Assembly (NCBI RefSeq): GCF_052857255.1
Contig: NC_135504.1
Coordinates: 146,842,121-146,906,120 of the forward strand
Direction of reading: 5' to 3'
Source: Amblyomma americanum
Lineage: Eukaryota; Arthropoda; Arachnida; Ixodida; Ixodidae
DNA length: 64,000 bases
Shown here: in pieces, positions 22,431-34,609 of the stretch
Layout of the letters: every line of letters begins with the position of its first letter
Position numbering within the stretch: position 1 is the first letter of the stretch
Position numbers and translations under genes: made by a program
The notes under the pieces: model-generated
What the model was told of the DNA's origin: nothing
Databases searched by the model: none
The model's input: the letters and a program-made list of their open reading frames with translations, nothing else

Positions 22431-24479
22431 ACGCGTATCAGAGGAACACTTGTAAAACCGATGTGTTGTGATTTAGCTCGTTTCGGTCTAAATCAGCTTG
22501 TTTCGTTGTATTAAGCACGAATACATGCTTTTCGCGCTGTTATAAGAGAAAAAGTTTTGACGCGTATCAGAGGAACACTTGTAAAACCGATGTTTTGTGA
22601 TTTAGCTTGTTTCGATCTAAAACAGCTTGTTTCGCTGTATTAAGCAAGAATACATGCTTTTCGCGCAGTTATAAGAGAAAAAGTTTTGACGCGTGTCACA
22701 GGGACACTTGTAAAACCGATGTGTTCAGATTTAGCTCGTTTCGGTCTAAAACAGCTTGTTTCGTTGTATTAAGCACCAATACATGCTTTACGCGCAGTTA
22801 TAGAAGAAAAAGTTTTGACGCCTATTAGAGAGACACTTGTAAAACCGATATGTTGTGATTTAGCTCGTTTCGGTCTAAAACAGCTTGTTTCGCTGTATTA
22901 AGCAAGAATACATGCTTTTCGCGCAGTTATAAGAGAAAAAGTATTGACGCGTATCAGAGGAACACTTGTAAAACCGATGTGTTCAGATTTACCTCTTTTC
23001 GGACTAAAACAGCTTGTTTCGTTGTATTATGCACGAATACATGCTTTTCGCGCAGTTATAAGAGAAAAAGTTTTGACGCGTATCACATGGACACTTGGAA
23101 AACCGATGTGTTCAGATCTAGCTCGTTTTGGTCTAAAACAGCTTGTTTCGTTGTATTAAGCACGAATACATGCTTTTCGCTCTGTTATAAGAGAAAAAGT
23201 TTTGACGCGTATCAGAGGAACACTTGTAAAACCGATGTGTTGTGATTTAGCTCGTTTCGGGCTAAAACAGCTTGTTTCGCTGTATTAAGCAAGAATACAT
23301 GCTTTTCGCGCAGTTATAGAGGAAAAAGTTTTGACGCGTATTAGAGAGACACTTATAAAACCGATGTGTTGTGATTTAGCTCGTTTCGGTCTAAAACAGC
23401 TTGTTTCGTTGTATTAAGCACGAATACATGCTTTTCGCGCAGTTATAAGAGAAAAAGTTTTGACGCGTATCAGAGGAACACTTGTAAAACCGATGTGTTG
23501 TGATTTAGCTCGCTTCGGTCTAAAACAGCTTGTTTCGCTGTATTAAGCAAGAATACATGCTTTTCGCGCAGTTATAGAGGAAAAAGTTTTGACGCGTATT
23601 AGAGAGACACTTATAAAACCGATGTGTTGTGATTTAGCTCGTTTCGGTCTAAAACAGCTTGTTTCGCTGTATTAAGCAAGAATACATGCTTTTCGCGCAG
23701 TTATAAGAGAAAAAGTTTTGACGCGTGTCACAGGGACACTTGTAATACCGATGTGTTCAGATTTAGCTCGTTTCGGTCTAAAACAGCTTGTTTCGTTGTA
23801 TTAAGCACGAATACATGCTTTACGCGCAGTTATAGAGGAAAAAGTTTTGACGCGTATTAGAGAGACACTTATAAAACCGATGTGTTGTGATTTAGCTCGT
23901 TTCGGTCTAAAACAGCTTGTTTCGTTGTATTAAGCACGAATACATGCTTTTCGCGCAGTTATAAGAGAAAAAGTTTTGACGCGTATCAGAGGAACACTTG
24001 TAAAACCGATGTGTTGTGATTTAGCTCGTTTCGGTCTAAAACTGCTTGTTTCGCTGTATTAAGCAAGAATACATGCTTTTCGCGCAGTTATAAAAGAAAA
24101 AGTTTTGATGCGTGTCACAGGCACACTTGTAAAACCGATGTGTTCAGATTTAGCTCCTTTCGGTCTAAAGCAGCTTGTTTCGTTGTATTAAGCACGAATA
24201 CATGCTTTTCGCGCAGTTATAAGAGAAAAACTTTTGACGCGTATCAGAGGAACACTTGTAAAACCGATGTGTTGTGATTTAGCTCGTTTCGGTCTAAAAC
24301 AGCTTGTTTCGTTGTATTAAGCAAGAATACATGCTTTTCGCGCAGTTATAAGATAAAAAGATTTGACGCGTATCAGAGGAACACTTGTAAAACCGATGTG
24401 TTGTGATTTAGCTCGTTTCGGTCTAAAACAGCTTGTTTCGCTGTATTAAGCAAGAATACATGCTTTTCGCGCAGTTATA

Positions 24480-26905
24480 AGAGAAAAAGTTTTGACGCGT
24501 ATCAGAGGAACACTTGTACAACCGATGTGTTCAGATTTACCTCTTTTCGGTCTAAAACAGCTTGTTTCGTTGGACATGCTATTCGCGCAGTTATAAGAGG
24601 AAAAGTTTTGACACGTATCAGAGGAACACTTGTAAAACCGATGTGTTGTGATTTAGCTCGTTTCGGTCTAAAACAGCTTGTTTCGCTGTATTAAGCAGGA
24701 ATACATGCTTTTCGCGCAGTTATAAGAGAAAAAGTTTTAAAGGCATGTCACAGGGACACGTGTAAAACCGACGTGTTCAGATTTAGCTCGTTTCGGTCTA
24801 AAACAGCTTGTTTCGTTGTATTAAGCAGGAATACATGCTTTTCGCGCAGTTATAAGATAAAAAGATTTGACGCGTATCAGAGGAACACTTGTAAAACCGA
24901 TGTGTTGTGATTTAGCTCGTTTCGGTCTAAAACAGCTTGATTCGCTGTATTAAGCAAGAATACATGCTTTTCGCGCGGTTATAAGAGAAAAAGTTTTGAC
25001 GAGTATCACGTGGAACACTTGTAATACCGATTTGTTGTGATTTGGCTCGTTTCGGTCTAAAACAGCTTGTTTCGTTGGACTAAGCACGAATACACGCTTT
25101 TCTCGCAGTTATAAGAGGAAAAGTTTTGACGCGTATCAGAGGAACACTTGTTAAACCGATGTGTTGTGATTTAGCTCGTTTCGGTCTTAAACAGCTTGTT
25201 TCGCTGTATTAAGCAGGAATACATGCTTTTCGCGCCGTTATAAAAGAAAAAGTTTTGACGCGTGCCACAGGGACACTTGTAAAACCGATGTGTTCAGATT
25301 TAGCTCCTTTCGGTCTAAAGCAGCTTGTTTCGTTGTATTAAGCACGAATACATGCTTTTCGCGCAGTTATACGAGAAAAACTTTAGACGCGTATCAGAGG
25401 AACACTTGTAAAACCGATGTGTTCAGATTTACCTCTTTTCGGTCTAAAACAGCTTGTTTCGTTGGACATGCTTTTCGCGCAGTTATAAGAGGAAACGTTT
25501 TGACGCGTATCAGAGGAACACTTGTAAAACCGATGTTTTGTGATTTAGCTCGTTTCGGTCTAAAACAGCTTGTTTCGCTGTATTAAGCAAGAATACATGC
25601 CTTTCGCGCAGTTATAAGAGAAAAAGTTTTGACGCGAGTCACAGGGACACTTGTAAAACCGATGTGTTCAGATCTAGCTCGTTTCTGTGTAAAACAGCAT
25701 GTTTTGTTGTATTAAGCACCAATACATGCTTTACGCGCAGTTATAGAATAAAAGTTTTGACGCCTATTAGAGAGACACTTGTAAAACCGATGTGTTGTGA
25801 TTTAGCTCGTTTCGGTCTAAAACAGCTTGTTTCGTTGTATTAAGCACGAATACATGCTTTTCGCGCAGTTATAAGAGAAAAAGTTTTGACGCGTATCAGA
25901 GGAACACTTGTAAAACCGATGTGTTGTGATTTAGCTCGTTTCGGTCTAAAACAGCTTGTTTCGCTGTATTAAGCAAGAATACATGCTTTTCGCGCAGTTA
26001 TAAGAGAAAAAGTTTTGACGCGTGTCACAGGGACACTTGTAATACCGATGTGTTCAGATTTAGCTCGTTTCGGTCTAAAACAGCTTGTTTCGTTGTATTA
26101 AGCACGAATACATGCTTTACGCGCAGTTATAGAGGAAAAAGTTTTGACGCCTATTAGAGAGACACTTATAAAACCGATGTGTTGTGATTTAGCTCGTTTC
26201 GGTCTAAAACAGCTTGTTTCGTTGTATTAAGCACGAATACATGCTTTTCGCGCAGTTATAAGAGAAAAAGTTTTGACGCGTATCAGAAGAACACTTGTAA
26301 AACCGATGTGTTTTGATTTAGCTCGTTTCGGTCTAAAACAGCTTGTTTCGCTGTATTAAGCAAGAATACATGCTTTTCGCGCAGTTATAAAAGAAAAAGT
26401 TTTGACGCCTATTAGAGAGACACTTGTAAAACCGATGTGTTTTGATTTAGCTCGTTTCCGTCTAAAACAGCTTGTTTCGTTGTATTAAGCACGAATACAT
26501 GCTTTTCGCGAAGTTATAAGAGAAAAAGTTTTGACGCGTATCACATGGACACTTGGAAAACCGATGTGTTCAGATCTAGCTCGTTTTGGTCTAAAACAGC
26601 TTGTTTCGTTGTATTAAGCACGAATACATGCTTTTCGCTCTGTTATAAGAGAAAAAGTTTCGACGCGTATCAGAGGAACACTTGTAAAACCAATGTGTTG
26701 TGATTTAGCTCGTTTCGGTCTAAAACAGCTTGTTTCGCTGTATTAAGCAAGAATACATGCTTTTCGCGCAGTTATAAGAGAAAAAGTTTTGACGCGTGTC
26801 ACAGGGACACTTGTAATACCGATGTGTTCAGATTTAGCTCGTTTCGGTCTAAAACAGCTTGTTTCGTTGTATTAAGCACGAATACATGCTTTACGCGCAG
26901 TTATA
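24480..26905 (+). repeat. Middle-zone module, copy 1
   Basis: It contains two 13-bp-deletion monomers (about 24,571 and 25,463) and the ordered subtypes up to the CACGAATACATGCTTTACGC unit. From about 25.1 kb it matches 27,915-29,717 at offset 2,812, which equals 22 x 129 minus two 13-bp deletions. Before that the offset is 3,071, so this copy has two more monomers between its two deletion units. Confidence 0.85.
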
Positions 26906-27550
26906 TAGGAAAAAGTTTTGCCGCGTATCACATGGACACTTGTGAAACCGATGTGTTCAGATCTAGCTCGTTTCGGTCTAAAACAGCTTGTTTCGCTGTA
27001 TTAAGCAGGAATACATGCTTTTCGCGCAGTTATAAGAGAAAAAGTTTTGACGCGTGTCACAGGGACACTTGTAAAACCGATGTGTTCAGATTTACCTCGT
27101 TTCGGTCTAAAACAGCTTGTTTCGTTGGACTAAGCACGAATACATGCTTTTCGCGCAGTTATAAGAGAAAAAGTTTTGACGCGTATCAGAGGAACACTTG
27201 TAAAACCGATGTGTTGTGATTTAGCTCGTTTCGGTCTAAAATAGCTTGTTTCGCTGTATTAAGCAAGAATACGTGCTTTTCGCGCAGTTATAAGAGAAAA
27301 AGTTTTGGCGCGTGTCACAGGGACACGTGTAAAATTGACGTGTTCAGATTTAGCTCGTTTTGGTCTAGAACAGCTTGTTTCGTTGTATTAAGCAGGAATA
27401 CATGCTTTTCGCGCAGTTATAAGAGAAAAAGTTTAGACGTGTATCAGAGGAACACTTGTAAAACCGATGTGTTGTGATTTAGCTCGTTTCGGTCTAAAAC
27501 AGCTTGTTTCGCTGTATTAAGCAAGAATACATGCTTTTCGCGCAGTTATA

Positions 27551-29717
27551 AGAGAAAAAGTTTTGACGCGTATCAGAGGAACACTTGTACAACCGATGTG
27601 TTCAGATTTACCTCTTTTCGGTCTAAAACAGCTTGTTTCGTTGGACATGCTTTTCGCACAGTTATAAGAGGAAAAGTTTTGACAGGTATCAGAGGAACAC
27701 TTGTAAAACCGATGTGTTGTGATTTAGCTCGTTTCGGTCTAAAACAGCTTGTTTCGCTGTATTAAGCAGGAATACATGCTTTTCGCGCAGTTATAAGAGA
27801 AAAAGTTTTAAAGGCATGTCACAGGGACACGTGTAAAACCGACGTGTTCAGATTTAGCTCGTTTCGGTCTAAAACAGCTTGTTTCGTTGTATTAAGCAGG
27901 AATACATGCTTTTCGCGCAGTTATAAGAGGAAAAGTTTTGACGCGTATCAGAGGAACACTTGTAAAACCGATGTGTTGTGATTTAGCTCGTTTCGGTCTT
28001 AAACAGCTTGTTTCGCTGTATTAAGCAGGAATACATGCTTTTCGCGCCGTTATAAAAGAAAAAGTTTTGACGCGTGTCACAGGGACACTTGTAAAACCGA
28101 TGTGTTCAGATTTAGCTCCTTTCGGTCTAAAGCAGCTTGTTTCGTTGTATTAAGCACGAATACATGCTTTTCGCGCAGTTATAAGAGAAAAACTTTAGAC
28201 GCGTATCAGAGGAACACTTGTAAAACCGATGTGTTCAGATTTACCTCTTTTCGGTCTAAAACAGCTTGTTTCGTTGGACATGCTTTTCGCGCAGTTATAA
28301 GAGGAAACGTTTTGACGCGTATCAGAGGAACACTTGTAAAACCGATGTTTTGTGATTTAGCTCGTTTCGGTCTAAAACAGCTTGTTTCGCTGTATTAAGC
28401 AAGAATACATGCCTTTCGCGCAGTTATAAGAGAAAAAGTTTTGACGCGAGTCACAGGGACACTTGTAAAACCGATGTGTTCAGATTTAGCTCGTTTCTGT
28501 GTAAAACAGCTTGTTTCGTTGTATTAAGCACCAATACATGCTTTACGCGCAGTTATAGAAGAAAAAGTTTTGACGCCTATTAGAGAGACACTTGTAAAAC
28601 CGATGTGTTGTGATTTGGCTCGTTTCGGTCTAAAACAGCTTGTTTCGTTGTATTAAGCACGAATACATGCTTTTCGCGCAGTTATAAGAGAAAAAGTTTT
28701 GACGCGTATCAGAGGAACACTTGTAAAACCGATGTGTTGTGATTTAGCTCGTTTCGGTCTAAAACAGCTTGTTTCGCTGTATTAAGCAAGAATACATGCT
28801 TTTCGCGCAGTTATAAGAGAAAAAGTTTTGACGCGTGTCACAGGGACACTTGTAATACCGATGTGTTCAGATTTAGCTCGTTTCGGTCTAAAACAGCTTG
28901 TTTCGTTGTATTAAGCACGAATACATGCTTTACGCGCAGTTATAGAGGAAAAAGTTTTGACGCCTATTAGAGAGACACTTATAAAACCGATGTGTTGTGA
29001 TTTAGCTCGTTTCGGTCTAAAACAGCTTGTTTCGTTGTATTAAGCACGAATACATGCTTTTCGCGCAGTTATAAGAGAAAAAGTTTTGACGCGTATCAGA
29101 AGAACACTTGTAAAACCGATGTGTTGTGATTTAGCTCGTTTCGGTCTAAAATAGCTTGTTTCGCTGTATTAAGCAAGAATACATGCTTTTCGCGCAGTTA
29201 TAAAAGAAAAAGTTTTGACGCCTATTAGAGAGACACTTGTAAAACCGATGTGTTGTGATTTAGCTCGTTTCCGTCTAAAACAGCTTGTTTCGTTGTATTA
29301 AGCACGAATACATGCTTTTCGCGCAGTTATAAGAGAAAAAGTTTTGACGCGTATCACATGGACACTTGGAAAACCGATGTCTTCAGATCTAGCTCGTTTT
29401 GGTCTAAAACAGCTTGTTTCGTTGTATTAAGCACGAATACATGCTTTTCGCTCTGTTATAAGAGAAAAAGTTTCGACGCGTATCAGAGGAACACTTGTAA
29501 AACCGATGTGTTGTGATTTAGCTCGTTTCGGTCTAAAACAGCTTGTTTCGCTGTATTAAGCAAGAATACATGCTTTTCGCGCAGTTATAAGAGAAAAAGT
29601 TTTGACGCGTGTCACAGGGACACTTGTAATACCGATGTGTTCAGATTTAGCTCGTTTCGGTCTAAAACAGCTTGTTTCGTTGTATTAAGCACGAATACAT
29701 GCTTTACGCGCAGTTAT
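27551..29717 (+). repeat. Middle-zone module, copy 2
   Basis: Same order as copy 1, with deletion monomers at about 27,642 and 28,275. The two monomers with AAAAAGATTTGACG and GAGTATCACGTGG that sit between the deletion units of copy 1 are missing. Confidence 0.85.
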
Positions 29718-29733
29718 AGAGGAAAAAGTTTTG

Positions 29734-31410
29734 ACGCGTATTAGAGAGACACTTATAAAACCGATGTGTTGTGATTTAGCTCGTTTCGGTCTAAAACAGC
29801 TTGTTTCGTTGTATTAAGCACGAATACATGCTTTTCGCGCAGTTATAAGAGAAAAAGTTTTGACGCGTATCAGAGGAACACTTGTAAAACCGATGTGTTG
29901 TGATTTAGCTCGTTTCGGTCTAAAACAGCTTGTTTCGCTGTATTAAGCAAGAATACATGCTTTTCGCGCAGTTATAAAAGAAAAAGTTTTGACGCGTGTC
30001 ACAGGGACACTTGTAAAACCGATGTGTTCAGATTTAGCTCGTTTCGGTCTAAAGCAGCTTGTTTCGTTGTATTAAGCACGAATACATGCTTTTCGCGCAG
30101 TTATAAGAGAAAAACTTTAGACGCGTATCAGAGGAACACTTGTAAAACCGATGTGTTGTGATTTAGCTCGTTTCGGTCTAAAACAGCTTGTTTCGTTGTA
30201 TTAAGCAAGAATACATGCTTTTCGCGCAGTTATAAGATAAAAAGATTTGACGCGTATCAGAGGAACACTTGTAAAACCGATGTGTTGTGATTTAGCTCGT
30301 TTCGGTCTAAAACAGCTTGTTTCGCTGTATTAAGCAGGAATACATGCTTTTCGCGCAGTTATAAGAGAAAAAGTTTTGACGCGTGTCACAGGAACACTTG
30401 TAGAACCGATGTGTTGTGATTTAGCTCGTTTCGGTCTAAAACAGCTTGTTTCGCTGTATTAAGCAAGAATACATGCTTTTCGCGCAGTTATAAAAGAAAA
30501 AGTTTTGACGCGTGTCACAGGGACACTTGTAAAACCGATGTGTTCAGATTTAGCTCGTTTCGGTCTAAAACAGCTTGTTTCGCTGTATTAAGCAAGAATA
30601 CATGCTTTTCGCACAGTTATAACAGAAAAAGTTTTGACGCGTGTCACAGGGACACTTGTAAAACCGATGTGTTCAGATTTAGCTCCTTTCGGTCTAAAGC
30701 AGCTTGTTTCGTTGTATTAAGCACGAATACATGCTTTTCGCGCAGTTATAAGAGAAAAACTTTAGACGCGTATCAGAGGAACACTTGTAAAACCGATGTG
30801 TTGTGATTTAGCTCGTTTCGGTCTAAAACAGCTTGTTTCGTTGTATTAAGCAAGAATACATGCTTTTCGCGCAGTTATAAGATAAAAAGATTTGACGCGT
30901 ATCAGAGGAACACTTGTAAAACCGATGTGTTGTGATTTAGCTCGTTTCGGTCTAAAACAGCTTGTTTCGCTGTATTAAGCAGGAATACATGCTTTTCGCG
31001 CAGTTATAAGAGAAAAAGTTTTGACGCGTGTCACAGGGACACTTGTAAAACCGATCTGTTCAGATTTACCTCGTTTCGGTCTAAAACAGCTTGTTTCGTT
31101 GGACTAAGCACGAATACATGCTTTTCGCGCAGTTATAAGAGAAAAAGTTTTGACGCGTATCAGAGGAACACTTGTAAAACCGATGTGTTGTGATTTAGCT
31201 CGTTTCGGTCTAAAATAGCTTGTTTCGCTGTATTAAGCAAGAATACGTGCTTTTCGCGCAGTTATAAGAGAAAAAGTTTTGGCGCGTGTCACAGGGACAC
31301 GTGTAAAATTGACGTGTTCAGATTTAGCTCGTTTTGGTCTAGAACAGCTTGTTTCGTTGTATTAAGCAGGAATACATGCTTTTCGCGCAGTTATAAGAGA
31401 AAAAGTTTAG
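29734..31410 (+). repeat. 13-monomer HOR, tandem copy 1 (1,677 bp = 13 x 129)
   Basis: Adjacent to copy 2 at 31,411 with an offset of exactly 1,677. Rare variants shared at the same place in both include GTAGAACCG, TCGCACAGTTATAACAG, GATCTGTTCAG, AAAATAGC and TAAAATTGACG. I found no difference at the places compared. Confidence 0.92.
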
Positions 31411-33087
31411 ACGCGTATTAGAGAGACACTTATAAAACCGATGTGTTGTGATTTAGCTCGTTTCGGTCTAAAACAGCTTGTTTCGTTGTATTAAGCACGA
31501 ATACATGCTTTTCGCGCAGTTATAAGAGAAAAAGTTTTGACGCGTATCAGAGGAACACTTGTAAAACCGATGTGTTGTGATTTAGCTCGTTTCGGTCTAA
31601 AACAGCTTGTTTCGCTGTATTAAGCAAGAATACATGCTTTTCGCGCAGTTATAAAAGAAAAAGTTTTGACGCGTGTCACAGGGACACTTGTAAAACCGAT
31701 GTGTTCAGATTTAGCTCGTTTCGGTCTAAAGCAGCTTGTTTCGTTGTATTAAGCACGAATACATGCTTTTCGCGCAGTTATAAGAGAAAAACTTTAGACG
31801 CGTATCAGAGGAACACTTGTAAAACCGATGTGTTGTGATTTAGCTCGTTTCGGTCTAAAACAGCTTGTTTCGTTGTATTAAGCAAGAATACATGCTTTTC
31901 GCGCAGTTATAAGATAAAAAGATTTGACGCGTATCAGAGGAACACTTGTAAAACCGATGTGTTGTGATTTAGCTCGTTTCGGTCTAAAACAGCTTGTTTC
32001 GCTGTATTAAGCAGGAATACATGCTTTTCGCGCAGTTATAAGAGAAAAAGTTTTGACGCGTGTCACAGGAACACTTGTAGAACCGATGTGTTGTGATTTA
32101 GCTCGTTTCGGTCTAAAACAGCTTGTTTCGCTGTATTAAGCAAGAATACATGCTTTTCGCGCAGTTATAAAAGAAAAAGTTTTGACGCGTGTCACAGGGA
32201 CACTTGTAAAACCGATGTGTTCAGATTTAGCTCGTTTCGGTCTAAAACAGCTTGTTTCGCTGTATTAAGCAAGAATACATGCTTTTCGCACAGTTATAAC
32301 AGAAAAAGTTTTGACGCGTGTCACAGGGACACTTGTAAAACCGATGTGTTCAGATTTAGCTCCTTTCGGTCTAAAGCAGCTTGTTTCGTTGTATTAAGCA
32401 CGAATACATGCTTTTCGCGCAGTTATAAGAGAAAAACTTTAGACGCGTATCAGAGGAACACTTGTAAAACCGATGTGTTGTGATTTAGCTCGTTTCGGTC
32501 TAAAACAGCTTGTTTCGTTGTATTAAGCAAGAATACATGCTTTTCGCGCAGTTATAAGATAAAAAGATTTGACGCGTATCAGAGGAACACTTGTAAAACC
32601 GATGTGTTGTGATTTAGCTCGTTTCGGTCTAAAACAGCTTGTTTCGCTGTATTAAGCAGGAATACATGCTTTTCGCGCAGTTATAAGAGAAAAAGTTTTG
32701 ACGCGTGTCACAGGGACACTTGTAAAACCGATCTGTTCAGATTTACCTCGTTTCGGTCTAAAACAGCTTGTTTCGTTGGACTAAGCACGAATACATGCTT
32801 TTCGCGCAGTTATAAGAGAAAAAGTTTTGACGCGTATCAGAGGAACACTTGTAAAACCGATGTGTTGTGATTTAGCTCGTTTCGGTCTAAAATAGCTTGT
32901 TTCGCTGTATTAAGCAAGAATACGTGCTTTTCGCGCAGTTATAAGAGAAAAAGTTTTGGCGCGTGTCACAGGGACACGTGTAAAATTGACGTGTTCAGAT
33001 TTAGCTCGTTTTGGTCTAGAACAGCTTGTTTCGTTGTATTAAGCAGGAATACATGCTTTTCGCGCAGTTATAAGAGAAAAAGTTTAG
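31411..33087 (+). repeat. 13-monomer HOR, tandem copy 2 (1,677 bp)
   Basis: It follows copy 1 without a gap. At its end the two diverge (ACGTGTATCAG here against ACGCGTATTAG at the copy-1/copy-2 junction), which fixes the unit boundary. Its last part, from about 32.57 kb, is also the start of the 2,040-bp HOR. Confidence 0.92.
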
Positions 33088-34609
33088 ACGTGTATCAGAG
33101 GAACACTTGTAAAACCGATGTGTTGTGATTTAGCTCGTTTCGGTCTAAAACAGCTTGTTTCGCTGTATTAAGCAAGAATACATGCTTTTCGCGCAGTTAT
33201 AAGAGAAAAAGTTTTGACGCGTATCAGAGGAACACTTGTACAACCGATGTGTTCAGATTTACCTCTTTTTGGTCTAAAACAGCTTGTTTCGTTGGACATG
33301 CTTTTCGCGCAGTTATAAGAGGAAAAGTTTTGACACGTATCAGAGGAACACTTGTAAAACCGATGTGTTGTGATTTAGCTCGTTTCGGTCTAAAACAGCT
33401 TGTTTCGCTGTATTAAGCAGGAATACATGCTTTTCGCGCAGTTATAAGAGAAAAAGTTTTAAAGGCATGTCACAGGGACACGTGTAAAACCGACGTGTTC
33501 AGATTTAGCTCGTTTCGGTCTAAAACAGCTTGTTTCGTTGTATTAAGCAGGAATACATGCTTTTCGCGCAGTTATAAGATAAAAAGATTTGACGCGTATC
33601 AGAGGAACACTTGTAAAACCGATGTGTTGTGATTTAGCTCGTTTCGGTCTAAAACAGCTTGTTTCGCTGTATTAAGCAAGAATACATGCTTTTCGCGCGG
33701 TTATAAGAGAAAAAGTTTTGACGAGTATCACGTGGAACACTTGTAATACCGATTTGTTGTGATTTGGCTCGTTTCGGTCTAAAACAGCTTGTTTCGTTGG
33801 ACTAAGCACGAATACATGCTTTTCTCGCAGTTATAAGAGGAAAAGTTTTGACGCGTATCAGAGGAACACTTGTAAAACCGATGTGTTGTGATTTAGCTCG
33901 TTTCGGTCTTAAACAGCTTGTTTCGCTGTATTAAGCAGGAATACATGCTTTTCGCGCCGTTATAAAAGAAAAAGTTTTGACGCGTGTCACAGGGACACTT
34001 GTAAAACCGATGTGTTCAGATTTAGCTCCTTTCGGTCTAAAGCAGCTTGTTTCGTTGTATTAAGCACGAATACATGCTTTTCGCGCAGTTATATGAGAAA
34101 AACTTTAGACGCGTATCAGAGGAACACTTGTAAAACCGATGTGTTCAGATTTACCTCTTTTCGGTCTAAAACAGCTTGTTTCGTTGGACATGCTTTTCGC
34201 GCAGTTATAAGAGGAAACGTTTTGACGCGTATCAGAGGAACACTTGTAAAACCGATGTTTTGTGATTTAGCTCGTTTCGGTCTAAAACAGCTTGTTTCGC
34301 TGTATTTAGCAAGAATACATGCCTTTCGCGCAGTTAAAAGAGAAAAAGTTTTGACGCGAGTCACAGGGACACTTGTAAAACCGATGTGTTCAGATTTAGC
34401 TCGTTTCTGTGTAAAACAGCTTGTTTCGTTGTATTAAGCACCAATACATGCTTTACGCGCAGTTATAGAAGAAAAAGTTTTGACGCCTATTAGAGAGACA
34501 CTTGTAAAACCGATGTGTTGTGATTTGGCTCGTTTCGGTCTAAAACAGCTTGTTTCGTTGTATTAAGCACGAATACATGCTTTTCGCGCAGTTATAAGAG
34601 AAAAAGATT
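32570..34609 (+). repeat. 16-monomer HOR, tandem copy 1 (2,040 bp)
   Basis: Sixteen monomers, two of them of the 13-bp-deletion type (about 33,293 and 34,185). Line-by-line comparison with 34,610-36,649 showed one difference: A at 33,845 against G at 35,885. The left junction is marked by GATAAAAAGATTT here and GAGAAAAAGATTT at the start of copy 2. Confidence 0.95.
33285..33303 (+). repeat. Example of the 13-bp-deletion monomer junction (116-bp type)
   Basis: GTTGGACATGC replaces GTTGGAC-TAAGCACGAATAC-ATGC: thirteen bases between V3 and the conserved core are missing. I located this junction near 24,571, 25,463, 27,642, 28,275, 33,293, 34,185, 35,333, 36,225, 37,630, 39,427, 40,449, 44,433, 45,710, 49,048 and 50,974, and found none in the left or right zone. 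All fifteen share the same breakpoints, so they descend from one event. Confidence 0.9.

Larger units (their letters stand above)
1..22770 (+). repeat. Left zone of the array
   Basis: This zone is marked by E-type monomers (AGTATCACGTGGATACT, with AATATCACGTGG variants around 8.2, 16.9, 18.7 and 21.4 kb), by K-type monomers, and by CGTATTATTAAGC-like units. It lacks the GTTGGACATGC deletion monomer and the CTATTAGAGAGACAC monomer that begin further right. Nested duplications with offsets of about 0.65, 1.42, 2.13, 2.7, 4.0-4.1 and 4.7 kb show that subtype order, not just single monomers, has been copied. The right limit is set where CACCAATACATGCTTTACGC and CTATTAGAGAGACAC first appear (about 22.77-22.85 kb) and is a gradient rather than a sharp break. 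Confidence 0.7.
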
